Below the pieces are notes generated by a model. That model saw nothing but the letters and a program-made list of their open reading frames with translations. It made no database searches and was not told where the DNA came from. Positions 1-6,867 of a stretch of DNA of 11,175 nt are shown here, in pieces. The translations under genes and the position numbers were made by a program. Within the stretch, counting starts at the first letter, position 1. The number at the start of each line of letters is the position of its first letter. The DNA is from an uncultured Bacilli bacterium (GTDB taxonomy: Bacteria; Bacillota_I; Bacilli_A; RF39; UBA660), in NCBI GenBank assembly GCA_944333305.1, contig CALVKV010000041.1:1-11175 (forward strand), in the 5' to 3' direction.

Positions 1-43
1 CATCATCCAATTGATATATTATAATGTTGTTTTTCTCTTCCAT
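1..43 (-). CDS. N-terminal fragment of a RhuM-like (virulence RhuM family) protein, cut by the window edge
   Basis: Only the first 14 codons are present, reading M-E-E-K-N-N-I-I-I-Y-Q-L-D-D. The start is well supported by an AAAGGAGG ribosome binding site with normal spacing and by a promoter further upstream. The pattern of a short charged lead followed by I-I-I-Y-Q and acidic residues matches the opening of RhuM-family proteins as I remember them (IIIYQ-x-DG). That family is common in accessory DNA, phage-related loci and near restriction genes, and its biochemical role is not settled. The identification rests on very few residues and is an inference. The gene lies where prfB usually follows secA in Bacillota, so it may mark the edge of an inserted accessory region. 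Confidence 0.4.
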   Translation of the reverse strand, partial: MEEKNNIIIYQLDD

Positions 44-102
44 GAAAACCTCCTTTAATTTACATTTTTTATTTTAAAAGCAGTTATAGTTGAAATGATT
101 AT

Positions 103-122
103 GTGTATATATTAACATACAC
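103..122. repeat. Inverted repeat in the leader of the RhuM-like gene (possible operator or hairpin)
   Basis: GTGTAT (103-108) and ATACAC (117-122) are perfect inverted 6-mers separated by 8 nt. They begin a few bases downstream of the predicted transcription start (about 128 on the minus strand), a usual place for a repressor operator. A role is inference; the arms are short and AT-rich. Confidence 0.3.
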
Positions 123-134
123 TTTTACAAATAT

Positions 135-163
135 ATAGTATCATTTTAATTTTATTTTTACAA
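135..163 (-). promoter_or_regulatory. Predicted promoter of the RhuM-like gene
   Basis: On the minus strand, TTGTAA (163-158), a 17-nt spacer, and TACTAT (140-135) preceded by TGA form a sigma-A-type promoter with an extended -10. The -35 overlaps the T-run of the secA terminator. The predicted leader is about 85 nt. Confidence 0.5.
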
Positions 164-197
164 AAAACACTTATGCCTTAATAAGGACACAAGTGTT
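162..197 (-). terminator. Intrinsic terminator downstream of secA
   Basis: On the minus strand AACACTT (197-191) pairs with AAGTGTT (172-166), with an inner CCTT/AAGG stem (186-183 with 179-176), followed by a T-run to 162. It lies about 115 bases past the secA stop. Between the two (198-286) I see only AT-rich sequence with no gene. Confidence 0.6.
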
Positions 198-286
198 CTT
201 AATATGTTTTTTAATTATCTAATTATTTTATATTTTAACCATATATAAGAGTCTTCTAATTTATTACATTCAATTAATTGTAAAAC

Positions 287-2810
<2,524 letters not shown>

Positions 2811-2834
2811 TATAAACATCTCCTTGCATAATGT

Positions 2835-2863
2835 ATTTTATCAAAAAATTAAGATAATAAAAA
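2835..2863 (-). promoter_or_regulatory. Predicted secA promoter
   Basis: The minus strand shows an extended -10, TGA-TAAAAT (2843-2835), with a weak -35, TTTTTA (2863-2858), at 17 nt. The predicted start near 2828 leaves a leader of only about 18 nt that is mostly the ribosome binding site. A second possible -35 (TTGATA, 2885-2880) follows the hpf terminator but has a poor partner. Confidence 0.45.
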
Positions 2864-2883
2864 GGTTTTAGAGTTATTTTATC

Positions 2884-2911
2884 AAAAAAGAATGATATTT
2901 TTATATCATTC
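2884..2911 (-). terminator. Intrinsic terminator of hpf
   Basis: A perfect 9-bp stem, GAATGATAT with ATATCATTC, closes a 4-nt loop (2911-2903, 2898-2890) and is followed on the minus strand by six T (2889-2884). It lies 24 bases past the hpf stop. This is the one clear minus-strand terminator near a gene end that does not include the stop codon. Confidence 0.85.
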
Positions 2912-2935
2912 CTTGTTTTTTAACTTTATTCAGCT

Positions 2936-3463
2936 TTACTCAGCTTCTATAATACCATAGCCACCATTTTTTCTTTTATAAACAACAGCTTCTTTATCAG
3001 TATCAACATTTTTAAATAAGTAAAATTCATGTCCTAGTAATTCTAATTGAAGAATAGCTTCTTCTTCATCCATTGGTTTTACTTCTATTTTTTTATGTTT
3101 AATAATATTGTTTTCTTCATGCTCTTCTTCTTCAATATCAACGATACTAAAGTCAATTCTAGTTTTAGCTTCTTTAGCTTTAATCTTAGTTTTGTTCTTT
3201 CTTATTTGACGTTCTATAACATCTATAGCTTTATCAACAGATGCATAAAAGTCATCTTGAGTCTCTTCAGACCTAATAATAAAATTGTGAAGTGGAATTG
3301 TAATTTCGACAGTTTGCATATGTCCTTTAACTTTTACTACTACGTTAGCACGTACGCTATCACTATTTTCTAGATATTTTTCTAGTCTTTGCAACTTTTC
3401 ATTAATGTAGTCTTTCATAGCTTTAGTTACTTCAATTTTGTCTCCTCGAATAATAATTTCCAT
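2936..3463 (-). CDS. hpf: Long-form ribosome hibernation promoting factor
   Basis: The 175-aa protein has the two-domain build of long HPF. The N-terminal S30AE/YfiA-like domain (about 1-100; M-E-I-I-I-R-G-D-K start, basic helix with I-E-R-Q-I-R-K-N-K near 83-91) binds the 30S decoding region. An acidic linker (about 108-120) joins it to the C-terminal dimerisation domain (about 124-175; V-K-P-M-D-E-E-E-A, L-L-G-H-E-F-Y-L-F, Y-K-R-K-N-G-G-Y-G). In relatives the C-terminal domain joins two ribosomes into an inactive 100S dimer in stationary phase. An 11-codon upstream extension was rejected because the ATG at 3463 is preceded by AAGGAAGGTGATAAT, a good ribosome binding site. It has its own predicted promoter and terminator and precedes secA as in Bacillus. 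Confidence 0.95.
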   Translation of the reverse strand: MEIIIRGDKIEVTKAMKDYINEKLQRLEKYLENSDSVRANVVVKVKGHMQTVEITIPLHNFIIRSEETQDDFYASVDKAIDVIERQIRKNKTKIKAKEAKTRIDFSIVDIEEEEHEENNIIKHKKIEVKPMDEEEAILQLELLGHEFYLFKNVDTDKEAVVYKRKNGGYGIIEAE

Positions 3464-3484
3464 ATTATCACCTTCCTTAAGATT

Positions 3485-3513
3485 AATATAGCACAAAAGG
3501 GCAAAAAAACCAA
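3485..3513 (-). promoter_or_regulatory. Predicted hpf promoter overlapping the csp terminator
   Basis: On the minus strand TTGGTT (3513-3508), a 17-nt spacer and TATATT (3490-3485) with a TGC extension form a promoter. The -35 is the 3' arm of the csp terminator and the spacer begins in its U-tract. The predicted start near 3478 gives a leader of about 15 nt, essentially only the ribosome binding site. Confidence 0.5.
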
Positions 3514-3533
3514 CTATTTTGCTAAAGCTGGTT
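3503..3533 (-). terminator. Intrinsic terminator of csp, overlapping its stop codon
   Basis: AACCAGCT (3533-3526) pairs with AGTTGGTT (3515-3508) through 8 pairs including one G-U, followed by T (3507-3503). The csp stop codon TAG (3516-3514) is in the 3' part of the hairpin. Confidence 0.65.
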
Positions 3534-3732
3534 CTTTTATTGGTGTTACGTCGACTGCTTGGTATCCCTTGCTAGTTTCAAGTAATGTAAACTCTACATA
3601 TTGACCTTCAACTAAAGTCTTATAACCATCACAATTGATAGTTGAATAATGAACGAAAATATCTTCATTTTCTTTGTACTCAATAAAGCCATACCCTTTT
3701 TCATTATTAAACCACTTTACTTTCCCAATCAC
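3514..3732 (-). CDS. csp: CspA/CspB-family cold shock protein
   Basis: A 72-aa single cold-shock domain that binds single-stranded RNA and DNA and acts as an RNA chaperone. The nucleic-acid motifs are intact: G-K-V-K-W-F-N at 3-9, RNP1 K-G-Y-G-F-I at 12-17 and RNP2 D-I-F-V-H-Y at 24-29. The chosen start is a GTG at 3732, eight bases after GGAGG; a longer GTG reading at 3747 would begin inside the ribosome binding site and is rejected. The length is slightly above the usual 66-67 aa because of a short tail (P-I-K-E-P-A-L-A-K). Part of this tail is encoded by the terminator hairpin. The leader is about 60 nt, longer than for most neighbours. It is divergent from agrB, and putative AgrA sites lie between the two promoters. 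Confidence 0.95.
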   Translation of the reverse strand: MIGKVKWFNNEKGYGFIEYKENEDIFVHYSTINCDGYKTLVEGQYVEFTLLETSKGYQAVDVTPIKEPALAK

Positions 3733-3792
3733 TAGGCTCACCTCCACATCTTTTATTATTCATTAGGTGGCTACTTCTTTTTCAAACGATGT
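3733..3792 (-). promoter_or_regulatory. csp 5' leader with possible SD-sequestering structure
   Basis: The predicted leader can pair CACCT (3769-3765) with the AGGTG of the ribosome binding site (3743-3739), and ACATC near its 5' end (3792-3788) with GATGT just upstream of the site (3749-3745). These nested pairings would mask the start signal. Cold-shock mRNAs are known for thermosensing leaders; that this one behaves so is inference. Confidence 0.35.
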
Positions 3793-3798
3793 GTTTTT

Positions 3799-3807
3799 AT
3801 TATAGCA
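3799..3807 (-). promoter_or_regulatory. Predicted csp promoter (extended -10)
   Basis: The minus strand carries a perfect extended -10, TGC-TATAAT (3807-3799). No good -35 is seen (TTACAA at 3828-3823, 18 nt away, is poor). It diverges from the agrB promoter. Confidence 0.55.
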
Positions 3808-3810
3808 ATA

Positions 3811-3842
3811 GCAGTTTAATTATTGTAAGATTTACCGTTAAT
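3811..3842 (+). promoter_or_regulatory. Putative AgrA (LytTR) binding region between csp and agrB
   Basis: ACCGTTAAT (3834-3842) fits the LytTR consensus [TA][AC][CA]GTTN[AG][TG] at every position. GCAGTTTAA (3811-3819) is a weaker copy, with mismatches at its first and last positions, 23 bp upstream, close to the 21-22 bp period of known AgrA/ComE sites. The downstream copy touches the agrB -35, the arrangement expected for an activator. The upstream copy lies next to the csp promoter. Confidence 0.4.
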
Positions 3843-3871
3843 TGTTATTTTGCGTCCTTAAATGGTTTAAT
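3842..3871 (+). promoter_or_regulatory. Predicted agrBD promoter
   Basis: TTGTTA (3842-3847), an 18-nt spacer and TTTAAT (3866-3871) with a TGG extension. The spacer is longer than the optimal 17, as at known agr promoters that need AgrA. The predicted leader is about 106 nt. A bare TATAAT at 3957-3962 is an alternative -10 with no -35 and a 15-nt leader. The rest of the leader (about 3880-3970) is AT-rich with only a small TAAAG/CTTTA inverted repeat. Confidence 0.4.
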
Positions 3872-3983
3872 TAATAAAAAAATATGTCGATATTACATTT
3901 TAATCCTCGAAATATATATTTTAAAGAAGCTTTATAATTTTTATTTATTAACGAGCTATAATGTTTATAGCATAGGAGGAAGT

Positions 3984-4577
3984 ATGAAGGAAGTATTTTT
4001 AAATCATACTATAAACTTTATTGCTAGTAATCAAAAACAGTTAAGTGAAAAAGAAAAAGAAAAATTATCTTATGGGTTAGAAGCTTTATATCTATCTATA
4101 ACTAAACTCATAATTGTTCTTCTTATTGCTTTTATGCTTGGCTTTATTAGAGAATTTATTATTACATTAATACTGTTTAATATAATTAGATTCCCTGGTT
4201 TTGGTTTTCATGCAAGCAAGTCTATAATTTGTTTAATTTCTAGTACTGTTTTAATATTAGGATTGCCATATTTTTTCACTAATGTTGAGGTAGGCTTAAC
4301 TATCAAAACTATTTTATGTGTAATTTCAGTAATAACTTTTTTAATTTGTGCACCTGCTGATACTTATAAAAGACCTCTAACTAATAGAAAAAAACGTATT
4401 ATTAGAAAAATAGGGGCTTGTACTTTGGCAGTCATTTATAGTGTAATTATTATATGTTTAGATGGAACTTTAATTAGTAATTTATTAATAGCAGCGTTAA
4501 TGATTGAAACTATTTTAATATCTCCTATCATGTATTTATTATTTAATGAACCATATAGGAATTATAAGAAGGTTTAA
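3984..4577 (+). CDS. agrB: AgrB, membrane peptidase that processes and cyclises the AgrD pro-peptide
   Basis: A 197-aa polytopic membrane protein of the usual AgrB length. The catalytic pair is present: H76 and C83, spaced seven residues apart as H77/C84 in Staphylococcus aureus, in the context R-F-P-G-F-G-F-H-A. The second family motif C-A-P-A-D-T-Y-K-R-P-L is at about 122-132, followed by a basic patch (N-R-K-K-R-I-I-R-K). Several hydrophobic helices are visible (about 40-63, 84-99, 106-123, 145-160, 164-186). AgrB cuts AgrD after the ring residues and forms the thiolactone. The start at 3984 is set by AGGAGG four bases or so upstream; a 65-codon upstream extension has no ribosome binding site and poor composition. 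It is followed by agrD after 46 nt and convergent with agrC. Confidence 0.95.
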   Translation: MKEVFLNHTINFIASNQKQLSEKEKEKLSYGLEALYLSITKLIIVLLIAFMLGFIREFIITLILFNIIRFPGFGFHASKSIICLISSTVLILGLPYFFTNVEVGLTIKTILCVISVITFLICAPADTYKRPLTNRKKRIIRKIGACTLAVIYSVIIICLDGTLISNLLIAALMIETILISPIMYLLFNEPYRNYKKV

Positions 4578-4592
4578 ACATTTATGTTTAAA
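4573..4592 (+). repeat. 20-bp palindrome at the agrB stop codon
   Basis: TTTAAACAT (4573-4581) and ATGTTTAAA (4584-4592) are perfect inverted arms with a 2-nt centre, and the agrB TAA stop (4575-4577) lies in the left arm. No T-run follows, so it is not a terminator. It could form an mRNA hairpin between agrB and agrD that affects stability or the ratio of the two products. Confidence 0.6.
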
Positions 4593-4623
4593 TAAATAGT
4601 AGTAAAGAAAGGGTGAAGCAAGA

Positions 4624-4743
4624 ATGAAAAAAAGAATGGCTAAGGTTTTAGCAGCTGTTGCTATGTTAGCTACTGCAAGTGCTAGTGTAGGATGTGTTAT
4701 TTGGTGCATAGAAGAACCAAAAGCATTAAAAAATATGGACTAA
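4624..4743 (+). CDS. agrD: AgrD, autoinducing peptide precursor
   Basis: A 39-aa ORF directly after agrB with an AAAGGG ribosome binding site ten bases before the ATG. It has the three AgrD parts. The N-terminal leader (about 1-20) is basic then amphipathic, M-K-K-R-M-A-K-V-L-A-A-V. The centre, S-V-G-C24-V-I-W-C28, is the likely signal. The acidic C-terminal tail, I-E-E-P-K-A-L-K-N-M-D, contains the E-P-K-x-L type recognition segment removed by AgrB. By analogy with the five-residue Listeria and Clostridium signals I infer a thiolactone between the C24 side chain and the C28 carboxyl. The second cysteine is unusual. The exact N-terminal end of the mature peptide cannot be read from sequence. 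The gene ends in the shared terminator. Confidence 0.9.
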   Translation: MKKRMAKVLAAVAMLATASASVGCVIWCIEEPKALKNMD

Positions 4744-4769
4744 AAATTCGTTATTAACGAATTTTTTTT
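4743..4769. terminator. Bidirectional terminator shared by agrD (+) and agrC (-)
   Basis: A perfect 10-bp stem, AAAATTCGTT (4743-4752) with AACGAATTTT (4756-4765), closes a 3-nt loop. T-runs follow on both strands (plus to 4769; minus TTTTT then AG). The 3-nt loop (4753-4755) holds two bases of the agrC stop codon (4756-4754), and the upper stem encodes the last agrC residues. The left arm starts in the agrD stop. Confidence 0.9.
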
Positions 4770-6049
4770 ATGCTTATCTTTTGAATAAAATAATTATTTA
4801 AGAATATTTGGTCTGTTTCAAGCCATTTCTCTTTCTTTAATATTTTCCCAACATAATATAGTCCTTTACCATGATTTTCACCTTTAGTTGTAAAACTTTT
4901 TCTTTTCATATCTTTTAGAGAAATCAAGTCTTTATATGTATTTGAAATAGTAAAGTTAATATCTCCGCGCACTTCGTACACTTCTAATGTAACTTGTGTT
5001 TTTTTTGTTTCTTCTGCTGCTTCCAAAGCATTATCTAGATATATTCCTAAAACTATACATAATTGTCGCAGATGACTCTCTGATAATCTCTTTAATAACC
5101 TTTTTACTTTAGGGCTTACTTCTACTACCATTTTTACTTTTTTATTTTTAGCAAGAGCAACTTTATAATATATTAATCCTTTAAGACCCCCTTTAGGTAT
5201 ATTTCGTAGATCTTCTATGGCTTGTTCGTCTATAATAATACTAAATTTTAACATTTCATCTATTTTTTCTATTATTTTTTTATTTTTAGTCATATTTCTA
5301 ATAATGGACAAATTATTCTTTAACTCATGTCTATACATTTGTTCATCATCTATCCAATTTTCAAAGTTTTGTACATAATTAAAAAGAGTATCATATTCAT
5401 TATTTAACTTTTCATACTTAGCTTGCTGTTCAATATAGAAATAATATAATATAAGAAATACCGCTAGGGCAATTATTGTTATTGTATATGCTAGATTTAG
5501 TTTAAAAATTGTTGTAACATTATAGTATAATACACCTATAACGAATACTGTTAAAAGTGCAAATATAATTTTAGAGAAACTTTCATCATAATTTATTTTA
5601 TTACTAAATTTTTGAAACAATTCTTTAAACGCTTTTATATTTGTTAAAAATATTGATAATGATGCTACAAGAATGTTGTTGGCTATAGCAATTATTGGTG
5701 ATAGTCGTATTTCTTCATATGTAAAAATTGATAATTCTATTGATGTTCCTATAATATCTATAAATGCTGTTAATAGCATAAAAATACTACTGGCTAATAT
5801 AGATGTCTCTATATTTAATTTGAAAATTCTCTTAAATGATAAAATTTCTGCTAAGTATAGAAACATTACTAATAATAAACTATATTTTTCATCATATAAA
5901 AAGCAAATAGGAATCATTATTAATGTCAGTGGAATTATATTGCTTGTTTTTAATATCTTTTCTTTACTATCTAATAAATTTCTAACTGCATAGAAACCAG
6001 ATATTGCTACTAACATAGAGCCTACTATTTTAATTATTATTAGTGACAT
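4754..6049 (-). CDS. agrC: AgrC-type membrane sensor histidine kinase
   Basis: A 431-aa protein with the AgrC layout. The first ~205 residues hold six or so hydrophobic helices (for example 2-20, 37-52, 57-70, 83-101, 117-135, 160-204), the peptide sensor. A charged linker helix (about 206-232) leads to the HPK10-type dimerisation box with phospho-acceptor H241 in M-Y-R-H-E-L-K-N-N-L. The GHKL ATPase domain follows, with N-box Y-L-D-N-A-L-E-A-A (N340) and G-box G-K-G-L (394-397). Its partner is AgrA, encoded just upstream; the ATG lies inside the 3' end of agrA (20-nt overlap) with AAAAGGAG ten bases before it, so the two are translationally coupled. It is downstream of the regulator gene, the reverse of S. 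aureus. Its last codons form part of the shared terminator. Confidence 0.93.
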   Translation of the reverse strand: MSLIIIKIVGSMLVAISGFYAVRNLLDSKEKILKTSNIIPLTLIMIPICFLYDEKYSLLLVMFLYLAEILSFKRIFKLNIETSILASSIFMLLTAFIDIIGTSIELSIFTYEEIRLSPIIAIANNILVASLSIFLTNIKAFKELFQKFSNKINYDESFSKIIFALLTVFVIGVLYYNVTTIFKLNLAYTITIIALAVFLILYYFYIEQQAKYEKLNNEYDTLFNYVQNFENWIDDEQMYRHELKNNLSIIRNMTKNKKIIEKIDEMLKFSIIIDEQAIEDLRNIPKGGLKGLIYYKVALAKNKKVKMVVEVSPKVKRLLKRLSESHLRQLCIVLGIYLDNALEAAEETKKTQVTLEVYEVRGDINFTISNTYKDLISLKDMKRKSFTTKGENHGKGLYYVGKILKKEKWLETDQIFLNNYFIQKISIKKIR

Positions 6050-6761
6050 ATTCTATCAACTCCTTTTTACCAGACCTAGATATTAGGTTAGTACTCATGC
6101 CATTAACAAATAACACTTCGTTCTCTTTTGTATTGTATGTCATTATTTTGTCTACATTTAAAATTAAACTTTTATGAACTTTTAAAAATCTTTTATCTAA
6201 ATGTTTTGTTATTGCATTTAAAGTAAAAGGTGCTTTAAAAGTTCCATAAGTTGCATGGATTATGCATCTTTTACTATCTTGTTCTTTTTCAATAAATATA
6301 ATATTTCTTAATTCAATCTTATATAAAGTATAATTGTATTCATAACTAAGACATTTTTCTCTGTTGTTATATTGTTTATAAATTATTTTTAATGTCTCTT
6401 TTAATTTCTTTTTACAGTTATCAAACTTACTTATAAAATCTAATAGGTATAATCTATTAGATAAAGCTTCATAACGATATTCTGCAAATGCTGTTACAAT
6501 TATAATAATAGAGTTCCAATCATCTAATTCTTCTCTTGTGAATCTAGCAGCATCCAAACCTGAACCATTTTTAGTTTTAATATCAAAGAAATAAACTTTG
6601 AAACCTAGCTCCTTTTTAGCAAGAGATTCAAAGTCATCTTCATAACTATCAAATTCATATTTGTTGTATTCTACATCATAATTCATCATAAATTTGTCAA
6701 TCTCATTAATTATTAATTCTCTAAATTCCTTCTCATCATCACAAACAATAAAATTTAACAC
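6030..6761 (-). CDS. agrA: AgrA-type LytTR response regulator
   Basis: A 243-aa regulator. The receiver domain (about 1-125) has the acidic pair D8-D9, phospho-acceptor D60 in Y-F-F-D-I-K, T90 and K112. The LytTR DNA-binding domain (about 140-243) shows F-I-E-K-E, F-L-K-V-H-K-S-L-I-L-N-V-D-K-I (H196, N202) and a C-terminal I-S-R-S-G-K-K-E-L. It should be phosphorylated by AgrC and bind direct repeats upstream of agrB. The start is a GTG at 6761 after a very strong AGGAGGAGG; no nearby in-frame ATG fits better. It is the first gene of an agrA-agrC operon that runs towards agrBD. A CAGTTTAA element in its promoter region (plus strand 6815-6822) also occurs upstream of agrB, which hints at autoregulation. 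Confidence 0.93.
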   Translation of the reverse strand: MLNFIVCDDEKEFRELIINEIDKFMMNYDVEYNKYEFDSYEDDFESLAKKELGFKVYFFDIKTKNGSGLDAARFTREELDDWNSIIIIVTAFAEYRYEALSNRLYLLDFISKFDNCKKKLKETLKIIYKQYNNREKCLSYEYNYTLYKIELRNIIFIEKEQDSKRCIIHATYGTFKAPFTLNAITKHLDKRFLKVHKSLILNVDKIMTYNTKENEVLFVNGMSTNLISRSGKKELIEYVTNNN

Positions 6762-6797
6762 TACTACCTCCTCCTTTTATACTGCACACACCCTTAA

Positions 6798-6836
6798 ATT
6801 TTACCATATATTTCCAGTTTAAAGTAATTTTGTCAA
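6798..6836 (-). promoter_or_regulatory. Predicted agrA-agrC promoter region
   Basis: A consensus TTGACA (6836-6831) follows the tagO terminator T-run, but the best -10, TGG-TAAAAT (6806-6798), is 27 nt away; at 17 nt there is only AAATAT. Either the extended -10 works without a matched -35 or the promoter needs an activator. The element CAGTTTAA (plus strand 6815-6822) lies between them. Confidence 0.35.
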
Positions 6837-6867
6837 AAAAAAATAGTAGTTATTTAACCCTATTTTT
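6835..6867 (-). terminator. Intrinsic terminator of tagO, overlapping its stop codon
   Basis: AAAAATAG (6867-6860) pairs with CTATTTTT (6846-6839), with an inner GTT/AAC pairing in the loop, followed by T (6838-6835). The tagO TAA (6852-6850) is in the loop. The stem is AT-rich, so strength is uncertain. Confidence 0.5.

Noticed and set aside
2835..2889. Direct repeat of ATTTTATCAAAAAA at 2835-2848 and 2876-2889
   Set aside because: Fourteen bases of AT-rich sequence, both accounted for by the secA -10 and the hpf terminator tail; likely chance or local duplication without clear function.
3047..3604. Two plus-strand ORFs opposite hpf and csp
   Set aside because: They are antisense to well-supported genes, lack ribosome binding sites and have compositions (F/Y/N rich) typical of shadow frames.
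3957..3962. TATAAT just upstream of agrB
   Set aside because: A perfect hexamer but with no -35 and no TGn; kept only as an alternative to the 3842-3871 promoter.
3789..3983. 65-codon N-terminal extension of AgrB
   Set aside because: No ribosome binding site, overlaps the csp promoter and agr regulatory region, and would exceed normal AgrB length.
5673..5993. Plus-strand 106-codon ORF inside agrC
   Set aside because: No start signal, antisense to membrane-helix codons of agrC; the hydrophobic content is a by-product.
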